A stretch of 58,049 nt of DNA from Anaerolineaceae bacterium (GTDB lineage: Bacteria; Chloroflexota; Anaerolineae; Anaerolineales; Anaerolineaceae), in NCBI GenBank assembly GCA_017417055.1, contig JAFPZX010000173.1:1-58049 (forward strand), given 5' to 3'. Shown piece after piece: positions 35,690-43,118 of this stretch. Within the stretch, counting starts at the first letter, position 1; the number at the start of each line of letters is the position of its first letter. Below the pieces are notes generated by a model. That model saw nothing but the letters and a program-made list of their open reading frames with translations, was not told the DNA's origin and made no database searches. The translations under genes were made by a program, and so were the position numbers.

Positions 35690-36934
35690 TTACTTCGCCT
35701 TATCTCGTTCGTAAGCTTTTTCCATTGCCGTGATCAGCGGCATCTTTTTGCCGGACATAAAGCGGACCATAGCGCCGCCGCCCGTGCAGACATAACTGAT
35801 ATCATTCAGGTCAATGAATTTCGTTGCGGAGCTGATAGTGTCACCGCCGCCGATGACAGAATAAGCAGGACTTTCAGCGATTGCTTTCCAGATTTCCCGC
35901 GTTCCGTATTCGAACATCGGATTTTCATAAACACCGGCAGGACCATTTGCGAAAACAGTTTTTGCATTATCAAGAATTTCTTTGTATGCAGCGACAGTCT
36001 TCGGACCGATATCAGGATACAGGCTGTCAATGGGCATATCTGCCACATCGATCTCTGCACGTTCCCCATCTTTTTCATACGCCACATCACACGGCATATA
36101 AATTTTACCGGGGAATTCGCTGAGGAAGCGCTTGGAATCCTCCACAAAGCCCAGCAAGTCCTTGTCCTTCAGGAATTTCAGCGTTTTTTCGCCAACGTTG
36201 ACACCGGAGGCATACAGCATCACCAGACCGGTCACACCGGTGGTCAAAATCGCATCCGCAGTCCCGTTTTCCAACACCGGGCGCATCATGCCATAGGCAT
36301 CAGAAATTTTCGCGCCGCCGAGCACAAACACACACGGTTTTTCCGCATTATGAAGTACGTTGTAAAGCGCTTCATATTCTTTGAAGAGCAGCGGACCGGC
36401 AGCTGTCGGAAGCAGTTCCTGAAAAGCGACCATGGAAGGGGAATTCCGATGAGCTGCAGAAAAAGCTTCATTGACATAAAAGTCAAACAGCGGCGCCAGT
36501 TTGCGAACTTCCCAGCAGTGAGTGTATTCTTCCGCGGTCTGTTTCACATCCTTTTCAAATGTCGAAACTTCCTCGGTCAAATAGCGAAGATTCCCCAGAA
36601 TAACCACTTCACCGGCTTTCAGGGCTTCCACACGTGCAATCGCAGCAGGGCCGCAGACGTCATCGATATACTCAACAGGCTGCCCCAAAAGGTCAGACAG
36701 ACGTTCCGCGTGTTCATGCAGGTCAACCAGATTTTGGTAATCCAGGGTATCACCCTGATGGGCGATGATGGCAATACCGGCGCCCTTGTCCAGCAAGTCT
36801 TTGATAACCGGGATCGTTTTCACGATCCGGTTATCATTTACGATTTTCTTCGTGACAGGATCGACCGGAGAATTGATATCCGGGCGGAGCAGAACTTTTT
36901 TTCCCCGCAGATCGATCCCTTCAAGAGAACGCAT
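35690..36934 (-). CDS. Archaeal-type phosphoglycerate kinase paralogue, altered substrate site
   Basis: A 414-residue PGK-fold protein much closer to archaeal PGKs (LRPDINSPVDP, IAHQGDTLDY, HEHAERLSDLLGQPVEYIDDVCG) than to the bacterial pgk at 15.2 kb. ATP-site segments are kept ([32 protein letters not shown]). Of the substrate basic patch, Arg residues are kept in LLRPDINS (R17), NDNRIVK (R36), NLRYLTEE (R117) and AAHRNSP (R163). However, the basic residue of HLGRP/HQGKP is Asp here (HQGDT, D62). A Met at 36946 gives a 4-residue longer start; 36934 follows GGAAG. It directly follows type II GAPDH. It may phosphorylate ADP from an acyl phosphate other than 1,3-bisphosphoglycerate (inference). 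Confidence 0.88.
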   Translation of the reverse strand: MRSLEGIDLRGKKVLLRPDINSPVDPVTKKIVNDNRIVKTIPVIKDLLDKGAGIAIIAHQGDTLDYQNLVDLHEHAERLSDLLGQPVEYIDDVCGPAAIARVEALKAGEVVILGNLRYLTEEVSTFEKDVKQTAEEYTHCWEVRKLAPLFDFYVNEAFSAAHRNSPSMVAFQELLPTAAGPLLFKEYEALYNVLHNAEKPCVFVLGGAKISDAYGMMRPVLENGTADAILTTGVTGLVMLYASGVNVGEKTLKFLKDKDLLGFVEDSKRFLSEFPGKIYMPCDVAYEKDGERAEIDVADMPIDSLYPDIGPKTVAAYKEILDNAKTVFANGPAGVYENPMFEYGTREIWKAIAESPAYSVIGGGDTISSATKFIDLNDISYVCTGGGAMVRFMSGKKMPLITAMEKAYERDKAK

Positions 36935-36936
36935 TT

Positions 36937-37965
36937 TTACTTCCATTTGCCAAGTCCCAGATATTTGTTGGTTTCAGCAACAGCCTTCAGGCGGTCGGTT
37001 TCCATATTGCAGGCAGCGCGGATACCATCCATGGTTTCCGGAATGGTGACAGATTCCTGCGGGATGTTGATAGCATACATGATGTCATCGCCGGATTCAA
37101 CGATGGAATCCGCCCACAAACCGATTTCATACATATCGCCGCGCGGGTTGCCGAGGTCACGGGCATAGCGGAAGAAGGAAGCATTGCCCTTGAAGCCTTC
37201 ATCGATGGTGACGACACGAATGCGGTCGTGTGTCAGGAATGCATCCAAAGCCATCTGCTTTGTGATCTTCTGTTTCCCTTTGGCAACAACAGTGATGATA
37301 TGACCGTGAGTCACAGGCGTGTGAACAAGAATACCGGTCGCTTCGATGTGCGGCATGATGGTCATGAGGTCGACAGCCTGATGGGACGGAGCCTTGTCCA
37401 TCTGCAGCGCATTGGTCAAACCGCGGTGATAGTCACCCGGGTCAGCAACACGGCGAATGATGGTGATGGCGACTTTTTCAATGCCATAGGCGCGATCCAG
37501 GCAGTCGACAGAACGGATCAAACCGGTGGTATTGCAGGATGTAAGCTTCAGATAATTCTGTCCGATACCTTTTTCATAGTTTGCATAGCCATGGAAAAAG
37601 ACATCAGCAACAGAGTTCTTTTCGCCGCCCTGGAAGATGGCTTTCTTGTTATGTTTTACATAAAGTTCCTTGTTTTTCGCGCCAACGCCGCCGGGGGAGG
37701 AGTCCAGCATGATATCGACTTTGTCGATCAGTTCTTCAAAAGTACCGGAAACCGGAATGCCTACCGCGTCAAACTGGGATTTATCAGCGCCATCGACCAG
37801 ATAAAGGTCATAGGGCATTCCCTTTTCTTTCAGCGCACGAATGGAAAGAGTCGGGGCGAGGTCAGCAACACCGACCAGTTCCATGTCACCCTGTCGGGCT
37901 ACGCCGTCAGCCAGACGCTGTCCAATAACGCCATAACCGGCGACACCAACTTTAATCTTACTCAT
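36937..37965 (-). CDS. Type II (archaeal) glyceraldehyde-3-phosphate dehydrogenase homologue
   Basis: A 342-residue dehydrogenase of the archaeal type II GAPDH family. The Rossmann start is VGVAGYGVIGQRLADGV. Other signatures are DSSPGGVGAKNKELY, AIFQGGEKN, the active-site LTSCNTTGLIRS (C144) and the catalytic His in TPVTHGHII (H220), then RRVADPGDYHRG. In archaeal enzymes the phosphate loop reads PSHHGPD; here it is PSHQAVD, so the second His is Gln (Q196). This suggests a changed aldehyde or phosphate specificity. It lies 23 nt after iolE and 2 nt before the PGK paralogue, forming an oxidation/substrate-level-phosphorylation pair inside an inositol cluster. Confidence 0.9.
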   Translation of the reverse strand: MSKIKVGVAGYGVIGQRLADGVARQGDMELVGVADLAPTLSIRALKEKGMPYDLYLVDGADKSQFDAVGIPVSGTFEELIDKVDIMLDSSPGGVGAKNKELYVKHNKKAIFQGGEKNSVADVFFHGYANYEKGIGQNYLKLTSCNTTGLIRSVDCLDRAYGIEKVAITIIRRVADPGDYHRGLTNALQMDKAPSHQAVDLMTIMPHIEATGILVHTPVTHGHIITVVAKGKQKITKQMALDAFLTHDRIRVVTIDEGFKGNASFFRYARDLGNPRGDMYEIGLWADSIVESGDDIMYAINIPQESVTIPETMDGIRAACNMETDRLKAVAETNKYLGLGKWK

Positions 37966-37988
37966 ACTTCTTTGCTCCTTATAAAAAT

Positions 37989-38888
37989 TTACAGACCGGC
38001 AACTTCTTTGATATACTTCCGGGCTTTCACTGCGTATTCAAACGGATTGGCTTTTGCCGGATCCTGTTCAGCTTCAACCAGGACGTAACCTTCGTAACCA
38101 TTTTCTTCAAGAACTTCAAAGATGGACGTGAAGTCCACATCGCCGTCGCCCGGAACAGTAAAGACACCGGCACGGACAGCATCCAGGAAGCTCATGTTCT
38201 GCTTTTTGACTTCTTCATAAACCTTGAGTCGCAGATCCTTGAGGTGGACATGCTTAATGCGGTGGATGTACTTCTTCAGAACCGGGAGCGGATCAATGCC
38301 TGCGAAGGAAAGATGACCGGAGTCGAACAGGAGGTAAACCAGTTCCGGATCGGTCTCGTCCATCAGGCGGTCGATTTCTTCCACAGTCTGTACGCCGGTA
38401 CCCATATGATGATGGATTGTCAGGTACATGCCTTTTTCGCGGGCCAAAGCGCCCATCTCATTGAAGCCTTTGCAGACAGTCTTCCACTGTTCCTCAGTAT
38501 AGACCGGTTTGTCGGGGCCGAGAATCGGCACATCCAGTTTTCCCTGGATGGAATTCCCCTGTTCAGAGGCACCGATGATTTTCGCGCCAAGATAGTTCAG
38601 TTTATCGCGATGGGCGATGAAATTCTGAATAGTGACTTCATAAGGTTCACTGGTCAGCAGGGAGGAGAACCAGGCATTGCAGACCTGCAGCCCGCGGACA
38701 TCCAGCTTATGCTTCAAAACAGCCGGATCCTTTGGATATTTGTTACCGATTTCAGTTCCTTTGAATCCGGCCAGCGCCATTTCGCTGACGCACTGTTCAA
38801 AGGTGTTTTCCGCGCCGAGGTCCGGCATATCATCATTTGTCCAACCGATCGGGGCAATCCCCAATTTTACTTTATTCGGATCAAGCAT
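37989..38888 (-). CDS. iolE: Myo-inosose-2 dehydratase
   Basis: A 299-residue TIM-barrel enzyme (xylose isomerase-like) that dehydrates scyllo-inosose to 3D-(3,5/4)-trihydroxycyclohexane-1,2-dione. Family features are the start KVKLGIAPIGWTNDDMPDLG, EMALAGFKGTEIGNKYP, IIGASEQGNSIQG and YLTIHHHMGTGVQTVEEIDRLM. Metal ligands are in YLLFDSGHLSFAG and IKHVHLKDLR, followed by GDGDVDFTSIFEVLEENGYEGYVLVEAEQDP. It lies 21 nt after iolD, in the order expected for an inositol operon. Confidence 0.95.
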   Translation of the reverse strand: MLDPNKVKLGIAPIGWTNDDMPDLGAENTFEQCVSEMALAGFKGTEIGNKYPKDPAVLKHKLDVRGLQVCNAWFSSLLTSEPYEVTIQNFIAHRDKLNYLGAKIIGASEQGNSIQGKLDVPILGPDKPVYTEEQWKTVCKGFNEMGALAREKGMYLTIHHHMGTGVQTVEEIDRLMDETDPELVYLLFDSGHLSFAGIDPLPVLKKYIHRIKHVHLKDLRLKVYEEVKKQNMSFLDAVRAGVFTVPGDGDVDFTSIFEVLEENGYEGYVLVEAEQDPAKANPFEYAVKARKYIKEVAGL

Positions 38889-38909
38889 TATTTACCTCTA
38901 TACGAAATA

Positions 38910-40778
38910 TTAGTAATCACGTGCTTCAGCAATATGCTTCTGCATGTCTTTCCAACAATCAACAACTTTCTGGTCTTTTGCTACTTCAGCCACGCCGACA
39001 CGCCACCAGTTTTCATATCCCGGGGTCATGGAGCCATGTTCGACTTTCATATCGAAGACACAGACACGGTTTTCTTTCTTTGAATCTTCCAGAGCAGCTT
39101 TCAGCTCGGCAAGGTTATGAATGGAATACCCCTTTGCGCCGTAACCTTCCGCGATCTTCGCAATATCCATCGGCACGATCGGACCATCAAGGAAACCGGT
39201 TTCCGGATTTCGGTAGCGGAAAACGGTACCGAAAGTCTTGGTTCCCTGATTGTTCTGCAGATTTTCAATGCAGCCCCATCCGGAATTATCGAAGACCATG
39301 ATGTTGATCTTGATGCCTTCCTGGATCGCTGTATAAAGCTCACTGTGGAGCATGATGAAGGAACCATCGCCAAGGAAGGTATAAACTTCACCCTGCGGCC
39401 AGGCCATCTTTACACCAACTGCCGCACAAACTTCATAGCCCATGCAGGAAAAACCATATTCCATGTGGTAGGTGCAGGGATTGCCCGGGCGGAACAGACG
39501 CTGCATATCACCCGGCAGACTTCCGGAAGAACCGACAGCCACGTCATCCGGTCCCATAAAGTTATTGATGGTACCCAATGCAAGTGTCTGCGGGAACACG
39601 CCTTCAGATTCCGGTTTGGAATACCATTCATCAACAATGGCATCCCATTCTTTCTTTGCTGCAGCGATTTCATCGGTATAAGCGGATTTGTAACCGCGTT
39701 TCTGCAATTCTTCACCGATTGCTTCCAGAGAAACCTTTGCATCTCCGATGATTGCTTCTCCATCCATCTTGACCGCGTCAAAGGAAGTAACATTGATATT
39801 GAGCATCTTGACGTCGGGGTTCTGGAATGCCCACTTGGAGCTGGTTGTAAAGTCTGTCAGGCGGGAACCGACCGCGATCACCAGATCGGCATCTTTTGCG
39901 ATCACGTTGGCTGCTTTTCCACCGGTAACACCGACACCGCCGAGATTCAGCGGATGCTTCCAGTCGATAACACCTTTCCCGGCCTGCGTTTCACCAAACG
40001 GGATGTTGAAATCTTCAGCAAATTTTTTGAAAGTATCCCAGGCTTCGCTGTAACGGACACCGCCGCCGCAGATGAGCAGCGGTTTTTTGCTTGCAGAAAT
40101 CAGATCCGCAGCACGTTTTACCTGATCAGCATTGATCCCGCGGCGGTCCATATGCCAGACACGTTTCTGGAAGAAGAATTCCGGATAGTCATAGGCTTCA
40201 CCTTCAACATCCTGCGGCATGCAGACGCAAACTGCGCCGGTATCTGCCGGATCTGTCAACACGCGCATGGCATGGATCAAGGCGGTCATGATCTGTTCCG
40301 GACGTTCGATTTTGTCCCAATAACGGCAAACGCCTTTGAAGGCTTCATTGACCGTGTAACCATAGCCGTTATAGAATTCAGCCTGCTGCAATACAGGATC
40401 CGGCTGGCGGGTGGCGAAGGTATCACCGGGGAACACCAGGAGCGGAATGCGGTTTGCGGTGGCAGTTCCGCAGGCGGTCACCATGTTCATGGCGCCGGGA
40501 CCAATGGAGGAAACGCAGGGGATGATCTTGCGGCGGTTGTGCTGTTTCGCAAAACCGATGGCAACATGGGCCATACCCTGTTCATTGTGACCCTGGTAGA
40601 ATCGGAGGTTATGACCGCCTTGTTCCAGTGCCTGTCCGACACCGACTACACAGCCGTGCCCGAAGATTCCGATGATCCCGTCCACAAATTTTTCTTCTTT
40701 CCCGTCAAATTCAACATATTGATTATCAAGGAATTTTACGATCGCCTGAGCCATCGTCAAACGAATTCGATTGGTCAT
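38910..40778 (-). CDS. iolD: 3D-(3,5/4)-trihydroxycyclohexane-1,2-dione acylhydrolase
   Basis: A 622-residue thiamine-diphosphate enzyme of the acetolactate-synthase superfamily that opens the ring of trihydroxycyclohexane dione to 5-deoxyglucuronate. Seen: the N-terminal RLTMAQAIVKFLDNQY, IIGIFGHGCVVGVGQALEQ, RFYQGHNEQGMAHVAIGFAKQ (the catalytic Glu), the middle domain GGGVRYSEAW, and the ThDP motif GDGSFIMLHSELYTAIQEG ending in NIMVFDNSGWG. Full length. CGGAGG precedes the start. It follows iolG after a 130-nt gap that holds a long hairpin. Confidence 0.96.
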   Translation of the reverse strand: MTNRIRLTMAQAIVKFLDNQYVEFDGKEEKFVDGIIGIFGHGCVVGVGQALEQGGHNLRFYQGHNEQGMAHVAIGFAKQHNRRKIIPCVSSIGPGAMNMVTACGTATANRIPLLVFPGDTFATRQPDPVLQQAEFYNGYGYTVNEAFKGVCRYWDKIERPEQIMTALIHAMRVLTDPADTGAVCVCMPQDVEGEAYDYPEFFFQKRVWHMDRRGINADQVKRAADLISASKKPLLICGGGVRYSEAWDTFKKFAEDFNIPFGETQAGKGVIDWKHPLNLGGVGVTGGKAANVIAKDADLVIAVGSRLTDFTTSSKWAFQNPDVKMLNINVTSFDAVKMDGEAIIGDAKVSLEAIGEELQKRGYKSAYTDEIAAAKKEWDAIVDEWYSKPESEGVFPQTLALGTINNFMGPDDVAVGSSGSLPGDMQRLFRPGNPCTYHMEYGFSCMGYEVCAAVGVKMAWPQGEVYTFLGDGSFIMLHSELYTAIQEGIKINIMVFDNSGWGCIENLQNNQGTKTFGTVFRYRNPETGFLDGPIVPMDIAKIAEGYGAKGYSIHNLAELKAALEDSKKENRVCVFDMKVEHGSMTPGYENWWRVGVAEVAKDQKVVDCWKDMQKHIAEARDY

Positions 40779-40810
40779 TATTTATCCTCCGACTAAATTA
40801 TTCTACTTTC

Positions 40811-40847
40811 CTTCACAGCTGTTCAGTAAAATTTGAACAGCCGTGAA
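40811..40847 (-). other. Intercistronic hairpin between iolG and iolD
   Basis: Arms CTTCACAGCTGTTCA and TTGAACAGCCGTGAAG with one mismatch and a 6-7 nt loop. There is no T run on the transcribed side, so it is a candidate mRNA-stability or attenuation element. Confidence 0.6.
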
Positions 40848-40911
40848 GTCAATAAATCATATCAAACGCGCAAAGCGCTATCCTATTACTCTGACAACTG
40901 GTCACTGACCA

Positions 40912-41925
40912 CTATTTAATCTCAGACAACTTCACCGGGCGGTGTTCTTTCATGGAGAGGTTCGCTGCCTGTGCGATCTTGATCGGCTGCAGACCATCCT
41001 GGATGGTGACAGGAACTTCAGTTCCGTTCTGGATTGCTTTGATGAATTCACGAACTTCATCGGCGAACGACTGCATGTAGCGTTCCAGGAAGAAGAACAG
41101 CGGTTTGTCTTTGGTGACTGCATCTTTGGTGCTGACGGTGACATTGGTTTCCGTATCATTATCAGCAGCGGCTGCACCCTTGGTACCGAAAACTTCAACG
41201 CGCTGGTCATAACCATAAACAGCCTGGCGGCAGTTGTCGATGACACCAATTGCGCCGTTTGCAAATTTCAGTGTGATAATAGCGGTGTCGATATCACCGG
41301 CTTCGCCAATGGCAGGATCGACAGTTACGGCGCCGACTGCGTAAACTTCTTCAACCGGGCTGCCGGCCTGATAGGCTGCCATATCGAAATCATGGATGGT
41401 CATATCCAGGAACATACCACCGGATGCGGCTGCATATTCAGCTGACGGCGGTTCCGGATCACGGGAGGTGATTTTCACGATTTGGATGTCACCCAGATCA
41501 CCGTTTTTCGCAAGTTCATGGATCTTGCGGAAGTTATGATCGAAACGGCGGTTGAAACCGATCTGCATTTTTACGCCGGCTTCTTTCACAACCTTTTCAG
41601 TTTCGAGGATTTTTGCAACGGAGGTGTCGATCGGTTTTTCGCAGAAAATGTGCTTACCGGCTTTGGCAGCTTCCATTGCGATATCAGCGTGAGTGTTTGT
41701 CGGAGAGCAGACAAAGACCGCCTGAATCGTGGGGTCTTCAAGGATTTTGTGATAGTCTTCATAGTAATTCGGGATGCCGAATTCTTCAGCAGCTTTTTTC
41801 GCACTTTCGACAAATTTGTCGGAAATTGCGACCAGTTCAGCTTCAGGAACGTTATTTGTCAAGGACTTGGAATGAACACGACCGATTCGGCCTGCGCCGA
41901 TGATACCAACACGAACTTTTTCCAT
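40912..41925 (-). CDS. iolG: Inositol 2-dehydrogenase
   Basis: A 337-residue Gfo/Idh/MocA oxidoreductase oxidising myo-inositol (or scyllo-inositol) to inosose with NAD. Seen: the dinucleotide-binding start VRVGIIGAGRIGRVHSKSL, VFVCSPTNTHADIAMEAAKAGKHIFCEKPIDTS (the catalytic EKP Lys), GFNRRFDHNFRKI, and the conserved MFLDMTIHDFDMAAYQAG with the active-site Asp and His. AAGGAG precedes the ATG. It is the first gene of the 10.5-kb minus-strand cluster. Substrate stereochemistry cannot be fixed from sequence, but iolD and iolE downstream make an inositol very likely. Confidence 0.93.
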   Translation of the reverse strand: MEKVRVGIIGAGRIGRVHSKSLTNNVPEAELVAISDKFVESAKKAAEEFGIPNYYEDYHKILEDPTIQAVFVCSPTNTHADIAMEAAKAGKHIFCEKPIDTSVAKILETEKVVKEAGVKMQIGFNRRFDHNFRKIHELAKNGDLGDIQIVKITSRDPEPPSAEYAAASGGMFLDMTIHDFDMAAYQAGSPVEEVYAVGAVTVDPAIGEAGDIDTAIITLKFANGAIGVIDNCRQAVYGYDQRVEVFGTKGAAAADNDTETNVTVSTKDAVTKDKPLFFFLERYMQSFADEVREFIKAIQNGTEVPVTIQDGLQPIKIAQAANLSMKEHRPVKLSEIK

Positions 41926-41956
41926 TAGTTTTACTCCTTAAATGCAAAATTAATTT

Positions 41957-41972
41957 TTGCAAACGTTTACTA
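41957..41972 (-). promoter_or_regulatory. Candidate LacI-type operator upstream of iolG
   Basis: The plus strand reads TTTGCAAACGTTTACT. The core AAACGTTT is a perfect palindrome flanked by semi-symmetric GC/AC, the pattern of LacI/CcpA-family operators. It lies 32 nt upstream of the iolG start, downstream of an A/T-rich region with -10-like GATAAT. The cluster encodes its own LacI regulator. Confidence 0.6.
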
Positions 41973-42015
41973 AAGATTATCTTATCATCTTTTTCATTTT
42001 TTACAAATAAATAGT

Positions 42016-42104
42016 TGTCATTTTTTTAAGGAATAAATGTCATGTTTTTTGTCATAAATAATTTTTCAGTGAAAAGTAATTATTATATAGATGACAAATG
42101 TCAA
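42016..42104. promoter_or_regulatory. Cluster of TGTCAT motifs upstream of iolG
   Basis: TGTCAT occurs at 42016-42021, 42038-42043 and 42050-42055, followed by ATGACA-AA-TGTCAA at 42091-42104. This is a dense set of one hexamer in both orientations in the A/T-rich control region. It may be a binding array for a second regulator. Confidence 0.4.
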
Positions 42105-42174
42105 TTCAGTATATAAGCGGCGTACATGGAAAAAGTCACCGATGTACTCCCTCCCGCGATTATTTTCTTTACAT

Positions 42175-42268
42175 GTAACTGTTCAGTACCAAGTCAAAGT
42201 GACCTGTTTTCGTTGACACAAAATTGAGTCAAAAGAACAGGTTGCATTGACCCATTTTCAATAGTTAC
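42175..42268 (+). repeat. Dispersed palindrome, copy E
   Basis: A 94-bp element from GTAACTGTTCAGTACC to TTTTCAATAGTTAC. Its alpha arm contains AAGTCAAAGTGACC, its beta arm (reverse complement) GGGTCAATGCAACC. Both ends show the GTAAC/GTTAC terminal inverted repeat. It lies between the inositol cluster and the small DUF2007-like gene. Confidence 0.85.
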
Positions 42269-42295
42269 CTATACGTAATAAAAGGGAACTTTTTT

Positions 42296-42525
42296 ATGGA
42301 AAACAAAAAATCGTTAACTGGGCTGAAAACCAGGTTGAAGCTGATTTGATCACCGGATTGATGAAGGATTGCGGTATTCCCTGTACCAAACTGAAAGAAT
42401 CAGTAGGAAAATCACTTGGTTTGCAATTCGGATTGCCTGGTTCCATTGCCTTAGCGGCTCCCAAGGACAGAGTTGCTGAAGCTGAGGCTGTCATCCTTTA
42501 TATGGATGTTCCGGCAGGAAATTAA
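42296..42525 (+). pseudogene. DUF2007-like small protein, frame interrupted at an A6 run
   Basis: The ATG at 42296 opens a frame that runs into a stop after 17 codons. A minus-one shift (or one extra A) at the A6 run at 42306-42311 instead joins it to a 70-odd-residue frame ending at 42525. The joined protein would start M-E-N-K-K then IVNWAENQVEADLITGLM and continue with DCGIPCTKLKE, SLGLQFGLPG and APKDRVAEAEAVILYMD. That is the DUF2007-type layout (helix, GIP strand, late strand with alternating A and E). It may be a true frameshift, slippage-dependent expression, or a homopolymer sequencing error. The sequence between the repeat and the AbiE-like gene is otherwise fully used by it. Confidence 0.6.
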
Positions 42526-42536
42526 TCAGTCCTTCC

Positions 42537-43118
42537 TTAAAAATCGAACAAACTCGGCTGTACCCAGTGGTCCAGCTCCTCCTTGTTCGATTTCTTCTTT
42601 GAAGGAGCTTTGGAAGCTCCTTTTTTCTTCCTGGTTTCAGGAACTCCGGCAAAAATCTGACCCATCATAGCCTTATGGATTTCGTTTCGATCCCCTTCTT
42701 TCATCGAATTTATAGATCGGATCTCAAAGGCTAACGGAACCTGCTGATAGGAGTATTCCGGAATAAAATCAAAATCCTTTTTATATATATACGCAACAAG
42801 CCGCAAATTATCAAATTCAATGGAAAAACCGTAATCCGAATCCATTACAGGACTGTCAATTCCAAATGCCGCCAATTCCATTTTCAAAAGAGGCAGACAT
42901 TTTTCAAACGGGAAAATGCCATCCTCGTTCTGTTTCAGAAAGCACAAGCAATATGTATTTCCTTCAAAGTGATCAAGTCCGGAAAGATAAAACGACTCTT
43001 TGAGAAATCCGCTGCGGGAGAGTCCGGATAATACAACTTCTTTCAATGCCAGTCCGAGAGCTTCCTGTCTGTTTTCATTTGAATAATTATTCGCTAACTG
43101 TTGTATTATTTTTTCCAT
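42537..43118 (-). CDS. AbiEii-like protein lacking the nucleotidyltransferase motif
   Basis: A 193-residue partner of the AbiEi-like gene. The N-terminus ANNYSNENRQEALGLALKEVVLSGLSRSGFLKESFY and the block FEKCLPLLKMELAAFGID match the AbiEii/COG2253 toxin family, as does the late EIRSINSMKEGDRNEI and the end HWVQPSLFDF. The expected GGTALR segment is missing, and the following acidic motif, normally S-E-D-L-D, is E-G-N-T-Y. The nucleotidyltransferase active site therefore appears lost. It overlaps the AbiEi-like gene by 32 nt. It is either an inactivated toxin or a protein reused for another role. Confidence 0.7.
   Translation of the reverse strand: MEKIIQQLANNYSNENRQEALGLALKEVVLSGLSRSGFLKESFYLSGLDHFEGNTYCLCFLKQNEDGIFPFEKCLPLLKMELAAFGIDSPVMDSDYGFSIEFDNLRLVAYIYKKDFDFIPEYSYQQVPLAFEIRSINSMKEGDRNEIHKAMMGQIFAGVPETRKKKGASKAPSKKKSNKEELDHWVQPSLFDF

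Noticed and set aside
35618-37168. 516-codon open frame antisense to the PGK and GAPDH paralogues
   Set aside because: No recognisable motif; the minus-strand genes are certain and fully overlap it.
39117-40796. 559-codon open frame antisense to iolD
   Set aside because: It mirrors the iolD codon pattern, has no family motif and no ribosome binding site. Long antisense frames arise from GC-ending codon bias.
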